From Carnobacteriaceae bacterium zg-84 (lineage in GTDB: Bacteria > Bacillota > Bacilli > Lactobacillales > Aerococcaceae), in NCBI GenBank assembly GCA_013874835.1, contig CP059430.1, forward strand, positions 1,630,864 to 1,694,863: a stretch of DNA of 64,000 nt, given 5' to 3'. Below, one piece after another: positions 1 to 10,982 of this stretch (positions are counted from its first letter, which is position 1; every line of letters begins with the position of its first letter). The notes under the pieces were generated by a model. That model was not told where the DNA came from. It was given only the letters and a program-made list of their open reading frames with translations, and did not search any database. The translations under genes were made by a program, and so were the position numbers.

Positions 1-874
1 CTTGCCATAACACATCACCTAATTCTTCAATAAGATTATCAATATCATCTTGTTCGACTGCCATTATAACTTCATTCACTTCTTCTTGCAAATACGGTAA
101 TAATGTTTCATGCGTTTGTTCTTTTAACCAAATATCATGTTTAGCAATATCATCCATATATGCTTGTAATGTTTGGAATGATTTGGTTGCTGCATCTCTT
201 TCTAATGCAGGAACAAATAATGTCGTTAAATTGTAGACACCTTTTAATCTATCTATTTCGTACAAAGGAAGCCACTCTACTTTTTCCGTTGACGTTCCTG
301 CTCCATGAACCAATGCCACTTGGTAATCATCAGGATATCTTTCCATTAAGGCTAGTTTTACATCACTTGCGACATATTCATTAAATACTTGCATAATCAT
401 AATGGATTGTGTCAATACTAAATCATCCACTTTAAATCCAAGTGCATCGACTAATTGAAAACCATCAATCATATCTACTTGAACAGCTTGAAGTAAGTCA
501 TCAATAAAACTTTTGCCACCTAATATTGTGACTTCAATTTCTTTATCTTGTAACAATGTCTGTACAACTTTCTCTGCCACCATAGGATGCCCCGGAACAG
601 CATATAAAATATGTTCGTTCTCTTTTGCCAGTTGTTTTAAAGTCATCACAATTTTTTCGTATGTTTCTTCAAAAGTATCTGTATGTTCATATATATCATC
701 AAAACTTTCATATAAAAGCCCTTGTTGTTCTAAAGTGTTAATCACTGGATGCTCTTTTGTTCGCAAATAAACGATCTGTTTGTCATCAATCGCTTTTTGA
801 ATGACCTTATAAACACCTACGGTCATTTGTTCCAAATCGCCTCCACCTAGACCTATAATATCTATTTTCAACAT
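1..874 (-). CDS. yabN: YabN-type tetrapyrrole methylase / MazG protein, partial
   Basis: The frame opens at ATG 872-874 behind AAGGAG and runs off the window start without a stop, so the C-terminus is missing. The N-terminus reads MLKIDIIGLGGGD and continues through a YAVPGHPMVAEK segment, typical of the SAM-dependent tetrapyrrole methylase fold. After about residue 225 it enters a MazG-like helical segment (QEEVNEVIMAVEQDDIDNL, then EELGDVLWQ) with the acidic EExxE pattern that binds metal in nucleotide pyrophosphohydrolases. In Bacillus the YabN methylase-MazG fusion lies downstream of mfd, and this gene follows mfd here, separated by a terminator. The house-cleaning role is inferred from the family. 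Confidence 0.85.
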   Translation of the reverse strand, partial: MLKIDIIGLGGGDLEQMTVGVYKVIQKAIDDKQIVYLRTKEHPVINTLEQQGLLYESFDDIYEHTDTFEETYEKIVMTLKQLAKENEHILYAVPGHPMVAEKVVQTLLQDKEIEVTILGGKSFIDDLLQAVQVDMIDGFQLVDALGFKVDDLVLTQSIMIMQVFNEYVASDVKLALMERYPDDYQVALVHGAGTSTEKVEWLPLYEIDRLKGVYNLTTLFVPALERDAATKSFQTLQAYMDDIAKHDIWLKEQTHETLLPYLQEEVNEVIMAVEQDDIDNLIEELGDVLWQ

Positions 875-930
875 AAAACACTCCTTATCACATTATCTTC
901 ACTATTATAGCATATTTTACACCATAAAAA

Positions 931-960
931 GACAGTGAATGACTAATGCCATTCACTACC
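931..960 (-). terminator. Terminator after mfd (GTGAATGG-type stem)
   Basis: AGTGAATG (934-941) pairs with CATTCACT (950-957). Read on the minus strand it is followed by TTTTTA. It separates mfd from the yabN gene. The same stem recurs at 24351-24377 and inside the ISL3 element at 59605-59634. Confidence 0.75.
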
Positions 961-1006
961 AAAACAATATTGATTTCTCTTTATCAGCACAATAAGATGT
1001 AGAACT

Positions 1007-4000
1007 TTAGATTTCTAAATATTTTTGTAATATTTCTAACCATAAATATATTTCTAAGCCTGTAATATCAAAAACAACGGATAATTGTTGATTATCTTGA
1101 TTGATTTGGGCTTTTAGGGTCACTTTTCCTAGTTGTTCAAATAATGTTGGTGCACTTAACATTCTTGATTTTTCTTTAGAATATGTCACAAACACTTTAT
1201 TCCCAACACGTTTGATTTTATCCACATCTTGTTTTTCAGCATAATATTTCAATAATCCAATATTTACCAAATCAGAAACTTCTTGAGGATAATCACCAAA
1301 ACGATCAATCAAATCATCTTGGATTTGACGATAATCCTCTAGACTGTCAATTGTACGAATACGTTTATATAAATCAATTTTTTGTCGTTCGTCTTCAACA
1401 TAATTGGTTGGAATATATGCTGTTATTCCTAAATCAATCTCAACATTCTTCACAACTTTTGCTTTTCCAGTACGTTTGACTTCAACAGCTTCTTTTAACA
1501 TTTCTGTAAATAAGTCAAACCCTACAGAATCAATAAAGCCACTTTGTTGTTGCCCTAATAAATTCCCTGCTCCACGAATGGACAAATCTCGCATGGCAAT
1601 TTTAAATCCTGCACCTAGTTGCGTAAATTCTTTAATAGCTTCTAAACGTTTTTCACTTGTTTCTGTTAACATTTTGTGTGGCTGATACATAAAGTATGCA
1701 TAAGCAATGCGATTGGTACGTCCTACACGCCCACGTAATTGATAGAGTTGCGACAATCCCATTCTATCAGCATCCTCTATAAAGAGCGTATTTACATTAG
1801 GTAAATCAACACCCGTTTCAATAATTGTTGTTGTGACTAATACATCATATTCTCCTTGCATAAACGATAATAATGTGTTTTCTAAATCCACTTCACTTAA
1901 TTGACCGTGTGCAATCGCAATACGTGCATCTGGTACGAGCATACGAATGTGCTCTGCTTTTTCTTGAATAGACTCTACTCGATTATACAAATAAAACACT
2001 TGCCCATTACGTGCCAATTCACGTTCTATAGCATCTCTAACAAGAGCATCATCTTGTTCCATGACATACGTTTGAACGGGATAACGATTTGCCGGTGGTG
2101 TTTCAATAACCGACAAATCACGCACACCTAACATAGACATGTGTAATGTTCTAGGAATTGGTGTAGCTGTTAAGGTCAGTACATCTACTTGTGATTTTAA
2201 TTGTTTTAATCTTTCTTTATGTCGAACACCAAAACGTTGTTCTTCATCAATCACCAATAAGCCCAAGTCAGAAAAATCAACATCTTTAGAAACAAGTCGA
2301 TGCGTTCCAACAACAATATCAACCGTCCCTTTTTTTATACCCGAAACAGTTTCTTCCTGTTGCATTTTCGTTCTAAAGCGACTTAACAAACCAATGGTAA
2401 TAGGATAATCTTCAAAACGTTGTACAAGCGTCATATAATGTTGCTGTGCTAAAACGGTAGTTGGTACCAAAAAAGCAACTTGCTTGCCGTCTTGAACAGC
2501 TTTAAAAATAGCACGCATCGCAACTTCTGTTTTCCCATAACCAACATCTCCAACCAATAAACGATCCATTGGTTTCGCCTTCTCCATATCGTGTTTAATT
2601 TCTTTAACACTACGCAACTGATCGGGTGTTTCCGCATAAGGAAAGGCCTCTTCAAAGTCGTGCTGTTCTTTAGAATCTTTACTAAATGCAAAACCGACTT
2701 CACTTTCACGTTTTGCATATAACTCAATCAATTCATCTGCAATATCTTCTATTTTTCGAGCTACTTTTTTCTTTGTTTTCGCCCATTCTGTTCCACCTAA
2801 TTTATTCACTTTAGGATCTTTACCGTCAGATGCAACATATTTTTGCACAAGATGAATTTGAGTAACCGGAATGAACAATTTGGCATCATCTTGATAAATA
2901 ATTGACATGTAGTCTTGTTTAACGCCGCCAATATCCAAGGTTTCCATTCCTTGATACTTTCCGACACCGTGACTGACATGCACAACAAAATCACCCGCTG
3001 TTAATTCTGAATAACTTTTTAATCTTTCGGCATTCGTTAAGTTTTGACGTTTAGCAATCGTCTTTGTTACTTTATTGAATAATTCACGTTCATTTAAAAA
3101 GACGATTTTTTCAATGGGTAATTCAAAACCACTATGAATAGATCCCACAACGATATTGATTGCACTTAATTGAAGATCGGATAATGTTGTCACAACATTT
3201 TGAATATCAAAATCAGAAAATGTTTGACTCACTTTTTCAGCACGTTTCATATCCGATACACACACGACAACAGTCATCTGTTGTTTAGTAAATCGTTCCA
3301 TTTCATTTTTAATCAACGGCATTTGACTAAAAAATTGTGGCATACTTCGATATTGGAATGAATAAATTTCAGAAAATGCAATACGACCTAATCCTTTTTG
3401 CAAATTAGAAAAATATAACTTTTTATGCGTATCTTTTTTGATAATTTCTTTAAAATCTAATTTCAACTCTTGCGTAGGCAGTAACACGGCTTGTTCTACT
3501 TTGTGCAACAACCAATCTTGTTCTTCTGATAAACTCGTTTTTTCTTGCTCGATTAGTCGAGCGTACTCATCTAAAACAACCAAGCCTTTTTCATCTAAAT
3601 AATCTAAAATACTAATATTTGGATAGATTAAGTCCATGTACAGCGCAGGATGCTCCGGTAGTTCATGATGCTCTATCCTTTGAACCAACCCGTCAAAAAA
3701 CACATGTATACTATCAGCAAGTGTTTCATCTGTTATTTTTTTAATTGCTTTTTGTTTACTTTTTCCAATCGTTGAAACTGCATTTTCTAACACTTCTTCA
3801 TCAAATAAAATATCTGACGCAGGTAAAATTGTGACATTGTCCAACACCTCGATAGATTTTTGTGTTTCCGCATCAAATTGTCGAATAGAATCAATTTCCG
3901 TATCAAAAAACTCAAGTCGTAATGGTTGGTCATGTGTTAAAGGGAAAATATCTAGTATACCTCCACGTACACTAAATTGACCCGGAGATTCTACTAATTT

Positions 4001-4462
4001 TTCACGTATATATCCCATTGTATGCAATATTTTAATAATCGCATCAAGATGCCACTCTTCTCCAACAGAAATAGATAGCACACTTTCTTTAAATAAAGTT
4101 TTAGGCGATAAACGATGTCTTAATGCAGATAATGGTAATACGACAACACCACTTTTTTGTTTTGTTAAAAAGTCTAAAACTTCTACTCTTTGTGACACTA
4201 AATCTTTTGAAGCAGTTGCATATTCAGCGGCAATGGTTTCCTCAACTGGAAATAAATACACTGATTCATTGGGCAATAATGTTAATAAATCTTGATATAC
4301 ATACGTTGCTTGTAATAAATTATATGTAACATATAAAATAGGCACATTGTGTCGTTCCTTAATTTTAGAAATCACATAACTTTTAGCAGCACCAGATAAT
4401 CCCAATACTAATTGATTATCCAATAATTCTGTTTGATTGACTAATTTCTCTAATAACTCCAT
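1007..4462 (-). CDS. mfd: Transcription-repair coupling factor Mfd
   Basis: At 1151 aa this is full length for Mfd. It displaces RNA polymerase stalled at lesions and recruits UvrA. Visible parts in order are an N-terminal UvrB-like region, a CarD-like RNA-polymerase-interaction segment (GDFVVHVSHGVGKYQG, near residue 490), a RecG-like helicase with Walker A GDVGYGKTE (about residue 635) and a DEEQ box (VIDEEQRFG, about 738), helicase motif VI (QLRGRVGR), and a C-terminal TRCF domain. It lies 11 bp downstream of pth, so the two are probably cotranscribed, which is the usual order in Firmicutes. Confidence 0.97.
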   Translation of the reverse strand: MELLEKLVNQTELLDNQLVLGLSGAAKSYVISKIKERHNVPILYVTYNLLQATYVYQDLLTLLPNESVYLFPVEETIAAEYATASKDLVSQRVEVLDFLTKQKSGVVVLPLSALRHRLSPKTLFKESVLSISVGEEWHLDAIIKILHTMGYIREKLVESPGQFSVRGGILDIFPLTHDQPLRLEFFDTEIDSIRQFDAETQKSIEVLDNVTILPASDILFDEEVLENAVSTIGKSKQKAIKKITDETLADSIHVFFDGLVQRIEHHELPEHPALYMDLIYPNISILDYLDEKGLVVLDEYARLIEQEKTSLSEEQDWLLHKVEQAVLLPTQELKLDFKEIIKKDTHKKLYFSNLQKGLGRIAFSEIYSFQYRSMPQFFSQMPLIKNEMERFTKQQMTVVVCVSDMKRAEKVSQTFSDFDIQNVVTTLSDLQLSAINIVVGSIHSGFELPIEKIVFLNERELFNKVTKTIAKRQNLTNAERLKSYSELTAGDFVVHVSHGVGKYQGMETLDIGGVKQDYMSIIYQDDAKLFIPVTQIHLVQKYVASDGKDPKVNKLGGTEWAKTKKKVARKIEDIADELIELYAKRESEVGFAFSKDSKEQHDFEEAFPYAETPDQLRSVKEIKHDMEKAKPMDRLLVGDVGYGKTEVAMRAIFKAVQDGKQVAFLVPTTVLAQQHYMTLVQRFEDYPITIGLLSRFRTKMQQEETVSGIKKGTVDIVVGTHRLVSKDVDFSDLGLLVIDEEQRFGVRHKERLKQLKSQVDVLTLTATPIPRTLHMSMLGVRDLSVIETPPANRYPVQTYVMEQDDALVRDAIERELARNGQVFYLYNRVESIQEKAEHIRMLVPDARIAIAHGQLSEVDLENTLLSFMQGEYDVLVTTTIIETGVDLPNVNTLFIEDADRMGLSQLYQLRGRVGRTNRIAYAYFMYQPHKMLTETSEKRLEAIKEFTQLGAGFKIAMRDLSIRGAGNLLGQQQSGFIDSVGFDLFTEMLKEAVEVKRTGKAKVVKNVEIDLGITAYIPTNYVEDERQKIDLYKRIRTIDSLEDYRQIQDDLIDRFGDYPQEVSDLVNIGLLKYYAEKQDVDKIKRVGNKVFVTYSKEKSRMLSAPTLFEQLGKVTLKAQINQDNQQLSVVFDITGLEIYLWLEILQKYLEI

Positions 4463-4473
4463 CTTTTACTCCA

Positions 4474-5037
4474 CTAATTAAAATCATTCATCGTCAACAC
4501 AAAAGATTTTTTCTCTATCCAATGTCGCATAGCTTGAATGGTCTTGTCGATTGAGGTTTCAACCTCTGTTTGATAAATGCCTAAAAACTTAGACAATACA
4601 TGTTGCGTAACCGTTTCAAAAGATAAAGGTCTTCCTATACCTACTTTAACACGGTTAAATTCTTGTGTTTGTAAACTGCTTATTAAACTTTTAATGCCAT
4701 TGTGTCCACCAGCACTACCTTTTTGTCTTAATCGAATTTTTCCGATAGGTAAATCCATATCATCATAAATGACCACAATATCTTCCACATCAAGCTGAAA
4801 ATAATCCATTAAAGGTTTCACAGCTTGACCAGATAAATTCATATATGTCTGTGGCTTAACCAGAATGACTTTTTCACCATTGATAAACAACTCTGTAAAT
4901 AGCGCTTTATGTTTTGTTTTATGAAATGTCACTCGTTCTGTTTCTGCCCATTTATCTAAGACCATAAAACCGATATTATGCTTCGTACCTTCATATTCTC
5001 TTCCAGGATTTCCCAATCCAATAATCATTTTTGTCAT
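4474..5037 (-). CDS. pth: Peptidyl-tRNA hydrolase
   Basis: This enzyme releases peptides from drop-off peptidyl-tRNA. The start is the ATG at 5037, six bases behind AGAGG, giving 187 aa (MTKMIIGLGNPGREYEGT); an in-frame TTG at 5043 is a less likely start. The family signature is complete: GLGNPG, the catalytic His in TKHNIGF, KPQTYMNLSG, YDDMDLPIG, and the GSAGGHNGIKS loop. It is directly followed by mfd. Confidence 0.96.
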   Translation of the reverse strand: MTKMIIGLGNPGREYEGTKHNIGFMVLDKWAETERVTFHKTKHKALFTELFINGEKVILVKPQTYMNLSGQAVKPLMDYFQLDVEDIVVIYDDMDLPIGKIRLRQKGSAGGHNGIKSLISSLQTQEFNRVKVGIGRPLSFETVTQHVLSKFLGIYQTEVETSIDKTIQAMRHWIEKKSFVLTMNDFN

Positions 5038-5062
5038 CTTCAACCTCTATACATACACATAG

Positions 5063-5098
5063 ACGCATAAAAAGATACACATGTATCTTTTTATGCGT
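5063..5098. terminator. 16-bp perfect hairpin between ung and pth
   Basis: ACGCATAAAAAGATAC (5063-5078) is perfectly complementary to 5083-5098, with a 4-nt loop. There is no clear T-run on the minus strand, so it may act as a weak terminator or an mRNA-stabilising hairpin downstream of ung. Confidence 0.55.
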
Positions 5099-5140
5099 GT
5101 TTATTTATTCTTCTTTAGGAAATATTATCATACTATGTTT

Positions 5141-5797
5141 TTACGACAATGTCCAGTCAATCGGCTCTATATGTAAAGCACGTAAATATTCATTGATTCG
5201 GCTAAATGGTCGGCTCCCAAAAAAGCCTCTATAGGCTGATAACGGACTAGGATGTGGTGCTGTTAGTATGATATGTTGCGGATTTGTAATGAGCGTTTGT
5301 TTAGATTGAGCAGGGCGTCCCCACAACACAAAAACGACTGGTTTTTGACGATCATTTAATACAGAAATTACTTTATCCGTAAATATTTCCCATCCTTTGT
5401 CTTTATGGCTGTGCGCTTGCCCTTTTTCGACAGTCAATACGGTATTTAACAACAAAACACCTTGCTGTGCCCATTTTGTTAAATTTCCTTGAGTAGGCAT
5501 TAAACAACCAATATCGTCTACTAATTCTTTAAAAATATTTTGTAGCGACGGAGGAAAGTCGATATTTTCTTGAACGGAAAAACTTAATCCGTGCGCTTGA
5601 TGTTCTCCATGATATGGATCTTGTCCTAAAATAACAACTTTCACATTATCATATTCAGTTAATTTTAACGCATGAAACATATTTTCTTTGGTCGGAAAAA
5701 CCGTTGCTACTCTCCGTCTTTCTGAAACGTATGTCATTACTTGTTTAAAATACTCTTTTTCTTTTTCTTGCGCCAAAACATCATGCCAAGTCGTCAT
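5141..5797 (-). CDS. ung: Uracil-DNA glycosylase, family 1
   Basis: It removes uracil from DNA to start base-excision repair. At 218 aa it has normal family length. The water-activating motif GQDPYH is present with Asp60, and the uracil-binding and minor-groove loop is HPSPLSAYRGFFGSRPFS. The start ATG is preceded by AAAAGGAGTGGG. It is read in the same direction as pth-mfd but is separated from pth by about 100 bp containing a long hairpin. Confidence 0.97.
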   Translation of the reverse strand: MTTWHDVLAQEKEKEYFKQVMTYVSERRRVATVFPTKENMFHALKLTEYDNVKVVILGQDPYHGEHQAHGLSFSVQENIDFPPSLQNIFKELVDDIGCLMPTQGNLTKWAQQGVLLLNTVLTVEKGQAHSHKDKGWEIFTDKVISVLNDRQKPVVFVLWGRPAQSKQTLITNPQHIILTAPHPSPLSAYRGFFGSRPFSRINEYLRALHIEPIDWTLS

Positions 5798-5859
5798 ACA
5801 CCCACTCCTTTTCTCTCATTACAGTAACAAAACAACCGTATATAGTCTTTTATTCGATA

Positions 5860-5893
5860 AAAATTGTGTTGAAAAATCTTCCAACACAATTTT
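5860..5893 (-). terminator. Terminator of the rhamnose/glycosyltransferase operon (GTGTTG-type stem)
   Basis: AAAATTGTGTTG and CAACACAATTTT form a 12-bp stem. On the minus strand the T-rich arm leads into TTTTTATC. It sits three bases after the rmlB stop. The same stem is used after tadA (43536-43571). Confidence 0.85.
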
Positions 5894-5895
5894 AC

Positions 5896-7507
<1,612 letters not shown>

Positions 7508-7518
7508 GATTTGTCCTC

Positions 7519-8388
7519 TTATTCATGCTCTACTAAACGTAGTAAATACTTTCCATACTCATTTTTTTTCAATGGTTCAGCCAATGCTAAAACTTGTTCT
7601 TTCGTAATATAACCCATACGGTAAGCAATTTCTTCTAAACATGCCACTTTTAAATTTTGACGTTTTTCAATCGTTTCAATAAACGTAGATGCTTCAAGTA
7701 ATGATTCATGCGTTCCTGTATCTAACCACGCAAATCCACGCCCCATAATTTCAACAGATAATTGCCCTTTTTCTAAATAAGCTTTATTAACATCTGTAAT
7801 TTCTAATTCGTCACGAGAAGATGGTTTGATGTTTTTAGCAATATCAACAACTTGATTGTCATAGAAATATAAGCCTGTTACTGCATAATTACTTTTTGGT
7901 TTTTCTGGTTTTTCTTCAATAGACACAGCTGTCATATTTTCATCAAATTCCACAACACCAAAACGTTCCGGATCATTTACATGGTAGCCAAAAACAGTTG
8001 CACCCTCTTTTTTAGAAGCTGCACGTTGAACCATTTTAGATAGCCCACCACCATAATAAATATTATCTCCTAAAATTAAACAAACAGAGTCATCACCAAT
8101 AAAGTCCTCTCCCAAAATAAACGCTTGTGCTAAACCATCTGGACTTTCTTGTACTTTATATGAAATATCTAACCCAAGTTCGTGTCCATTTCCAAAAAGT
8201 TGTTCAAAACGTGGTGTATCTGTTGGTGTGGAAATAATTAAAATTTCACGAATACCCGCCAACATTAAAACAGATAGTGGGTAATAAATCATTGGTTTGT
8301 CATAAATAGGCATTAACTGTTTAGAAACAGCTCTTGTAATTGGATACAAACGTGTGCCACTACCTCCTGCTAAAATAATTCCTTTCAT
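7519..8388 (-). CDS. rmlA: Glucose-1-phosphate thymidylyltransferase
   Basis: It makes dTDP-glucose from glucose-1-phosphate and dTTP, the entry step of the rhamnose pathway. At 289 aa it has normal length. It begins with [16 protein letters not shown] (nucleotidyltransferase signature) and has ILGDNIYYG and [16 protein letters not shown]. It starts three bases after the glycosyltransferase at 8392-9351, so it is tightly coupled to the cell-surface polysaccharide genes. rmlD, the reductase that completes the pathway, is not in the window. Confidence 0.96.
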   Translation of the reverse strand: MKGIILAGGSGTRLYPITRAVSKQLMPIYDKPMIYYPLSVLMLAGIREILIISTPTDTPRFEQLFGNGHELGLDISYKVQESPDGLAQAFILGEDFIGDDSVCLILGDNIYYGGGLSKMVQRAASKKEGATVFGYHVNDPERFGVVEFDENMTAVSIEEKPEKPKSNYAVTGLYFYDNQVVDIAKNIKPSSRDELEITDVNKAYLEKGQLSVEIMGRGFAWLDTGTHESLLEASTFIETIEKRQNLKVACLEEIAYRMGYITKEQVLALAEPLKKNEYGKYLLRLVEHE

Positions 8389-8391
8389 TTA

Positions 8392-9351
8392 TTAACCTCC
8401 TGATTTTATACGTCGTATCATTTTATTACCAAGATATTTCGGTAATATCGTTAACGCTATTTCAAATAATACTAACGTTTTATCTTCTTTTAAATACTTT
8501 GTTAAAGACCAAATATCTTTGAATTTTCTCGTTTGAAATGCTTGTATTCGTTGACCGACAAACGATAATTCTTTATCAATCTCTTTTTGATACGTCTTAC
8601 CAAATCGCAATGCTAAAGCGCGAAACTTATCTTGTTCGGGGACTAACTTTAAAGGAATATAATCATCAACAGTATCAATCCCTTTTAGAATAGCTTTACC
8701 AATTTGATTATGCTGATGTAAACGATAATCAATTAAAAGTTCTTTTATAAAAGCTATACGCCCCATGCTTGCAGCGACTAAAGCTAACCAATGATCATGC
8801 ACATACTCTTCATAAAACGGCATCGCTTTTTTAGCAATCTCTGTTAACATTAGCATGGAACAGCCAGGCATACAATTTCTTCGAATAAAAAACGAGAACG
8901 TGTTATCTCCATATACATGGTAAATACGTTTATTCACAGTAGCAAAACTCGACGACACAAATTGTCCATTTTCATCAATAATCGCTAAGTCAGAGTAAAC
9001 AAGTAATGCTTTTTCTTGTTCAAGTTTGTATACTAATTTTTCTATTTTTTGATGATGCCATCTATCATCTTGATCACAGTAAGCAATATACTCTTGTTGA
9101 CAGTCACTTGTCAATAACTCAAAAGTCTTTGTACTTCCCATATTGACGTCATTTTGCACAATCGTAAATGGTCTTGTGAAAATAGTTGTCGCTAATGTGG
9201 CGATTTGTTTAAAATAATCATCATCTGCACTATCATCTCTAATATAAATGTGATAATTAGGATACGTCTGTTCTTCAAGACTTTTGAACTGTTCCTCTAA
9301 ATAAGTCATATTTGGCTTATATGTCGCTACGACAATACCTACTGATTTCAT
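8392..9351 (-). CDS. Family 2 glycosyltransferase, probably rhamnosyl/cell-wall polysaccharide
   Basis: A 319-aa GT-A fold enzyme. The N-terminus MKSVGIVVATYKPN, the acidic DxD-like motif YCDQDDRW (about residue 95), a downstream HDHWLALVAA and the basic segment YRLHQHNQIG are typical of the rhamnosyltransferase-like GT2 group. No membrane segment is seen, so it probably acts at the cytoplasmic face on a lipid-linked acceptor. It overlaps the upstream glycosyltransferase by 4 bp and precedes rmlA, which supports dTDP-rhamnose as donor. That donor assignment is an inference from context. Confidence 0.85.
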   Translation of the reverse strand: MKSVGIVVATYKPNMTYLEEQFKSLEEQTYPNYHIYIRDDSADDDYFKQIATLATTIFTRPFTIVQNDVNMGSTKTFELLTSDCQQEYIAYCDQDDRWHHQKIEKLVYKLEQEKALLVYSDLAIIDENGQFVSSSFATVNKRIYHVYGDNTFSFFIRRNCMPGCSMLMLTEIAKKAMPFYEEYVHDHWLALVAASMGRIAFIKELLIDYRLHQHNQIGKAILKGIDTVDDYIPLKLVPEQDKFRALALRFGKTYQKEIDKELSFVGQRIQAFQTRKFKDIWSLTKYLKEDKTLVLFEIALTILPKYLGNKMIRRIKSGG

Positions 9352-10487
9352 CTATCGTTCTCCTTTGTGAACACATCGCCCAACAACTCATCTAATCGCT
9401 GATTATATTCACGCTGATTAAAATAATGCATAAACACATCTTTAGCTCGGTATTTCATTTGTAATATATCATCTGATGTTAAAGATTGAATATTATCAAT
9501 GTTCTCTTTTTTTATGTTTTTTCCAATACTGTACTCAAACACTAAACGCTCGGTATCTCCAGATACAGTATTCAACAATGGCAATCCACCATTTAAATAA
9601 TCCAATGTTTTTAATGTCAATCCGATAAAAACAGTGGGTTTTAATATATTGATACCAAAGGCACATTGATTAAAAATATCCTGTTTTTTCTTTGCATCAT
9701 ACACATTCCCATAGTCATAAATATGTTGACAAAATACCGATAACCTTTCAATAAATTGTTCTTTTTTCTCTCCATTACCAATCACATGAAGTGTGATTGG
9801 TTTATACTCACTCAATACTTTTATCATCTCTTCGATTTTATCAATATCAATAATATTATTGATAGAACCTAGATAACATAAAGGCAGTACATCTTCCTCT
9901 GGTGTATACGCAATATCCTCATCACAATTTTCTTTACAAGGATATAATGTTTGAACATTTAATGTTGGCTGTATTTCTTTTAATCTCTCTTTAAATAAAT
10001 CACACTCACTAAAAACATAATCTGCTTTGCTTAAAGCTTTTGTCCGTAATGTTTGCCAACAATAAAAAGGAAGAGAAAGTAGCGTTTTTGAAGAACCTGA
10101 CGGAAACGTTTCCGGCCACATATCAAACACATCAAAAATAACACGAACACTCGGATATTTTTTCTTGTATTTCGCAATAAAATGTGCCACAAAATTTGGA
10201 GGTACCATAGCATATATAACATCTGGTTGAATCATTTCTAATTGTTGATAGACTTTTTTAGCAAAAGCATAGTGCGAATGGATACGTTCAAACGAAATAT
10301 TTTTTTTATATTGTATCAAAGGAATCTGCACTATATTAGAAATTGCCAACGTATATTTTTGGCGATTCATCGTATCATAATCTCCTGTCACATACGTGAC
10401 ATCATATCCCTTTTGTTCTAAATATGTTTGAATGTATTGAATCCGTAATCCATAATAATTAAAATTACTCACACAAACGGCTCTCAT
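9348..10487 (-). CDS. Family 4-like glycosyltransferase
   Basis: A 379-aa protein starting MRAVCVSNFNYYGLRIQY. It has a GT-B layout: an N-terminal acceptor domain, then an LGSINNIIDIDKI linker near residue 210 and a C-terminal donor domain (CAFGINILKPTVFIGLTLKT). The usual ExxxxxxxE retaining motif is not crisp, so family membership is tentative. First gene of the five-gene rml/glycosyltransferase operon, 34 bp downstream of a strong promoter; its 3' end overlaps the next gene by 4 bp. The sugar and acceptor are unknown. Confidence 0.75.
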   Translation of the reverse strand: MRAVCVSNFNYYGLRIQYIQTYLEQKGYDVTYVTGDYDTMNRQKYTLAISNIVQIPLIQYKKNISFERIHSHYAFAKKVYQQLEMIQPDVIYAMVPPNFVAHFIAKYKKKYPSVRVIFDVFDMWPETFPSGSSKTLLSLPFYCWQTLRTKALSKADYVFSECDLFKERLKEIQPTLNVQTLYPCKENCDEDIAYTPEEDVLPLCYLGSINNIIDIDKIEEMIKVLSEYKPITLHVIGNGEKKEQFIERLSVFCQHIYDYGNVYDAKKKQDIFNQCAFGINILKPTVFIGLTLKTLDYLNGGLPLLNTVSGDTERLVFEYSIGKNIKKENIDNIQSLTSDDILQMKYRAKDVFMHYFNQREYNQRLDELLGDVFTKENDR

Positions 10488-10520
10488 ATCGTCACTTTTC
10501 CTTTATTTATATTATAAAAT

Positions 10521-10548
10521 ATTATAACATTGATCGTAATGATGTCAA
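10521..10548 (-). promoter_or_regulatory. Promoter of the glycosyltransferase-rml operon
   Basis: On the minus strand a perfect TTGACA (10543-10548) and a perfect TATAAT (10521-10526) are separated by 16 bp. TGT precedes the -10 (extended -10). It lies 34 bp upstream of the first glycosyltransferase start. Confidence 0.85.
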
Positions 10549-10982
10549 AGTAAGGTTATAAAACAATGAAAATAATATTCAAATACTAATAAACAAAGAA
10601 ACAAAAAAAGCTGTGACAGCAACCAAAATGATACTGTTCTATGTCAAATAGTGTTAGTAATCAAAATAAAGCAACCTGATCAGCTAATAGTGCAGATGTT
10701 TCTTTTCTATCAGTTTCCTTGTTTTTAAATAAACGATTTACAATTAGTATTCTTATACTTAAATTATAAAACCTCATTAAAATATCCGGATATCACTTGA
10801 TTTATATGGATATAACAAAATTTGCAAATAAGATAAATTAATCTCATCATGAATTAATAGTTCTTCGTTAAATTGCATTATTTAGTTCTATTTAAACAGA
10901 ACCTTTATCCTATAAAACAAACGGCGTCAATCATCCATTTAGTCACAAAAATACTATACCATCGATTTTTAAAACATTCTTG
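10549..10982. other. AT-rich intergenic stretch
   Basis: 434 bp between the operon promoter and the end of the GT2 gene. No convincing ORF, RNA gene or strong terminator was seen. A tight GCTGTGACAGC element next to seven As (about 10604-10620) is the only hairpin-like feature. Confidence 0.5.

Noticed and set aside
160-770. Two plus-strand open frames over the window start
   Set aside because: They are antisense to the YabN/MazG frame, which has an RBS and clear motifs; the plus frames show no family features.
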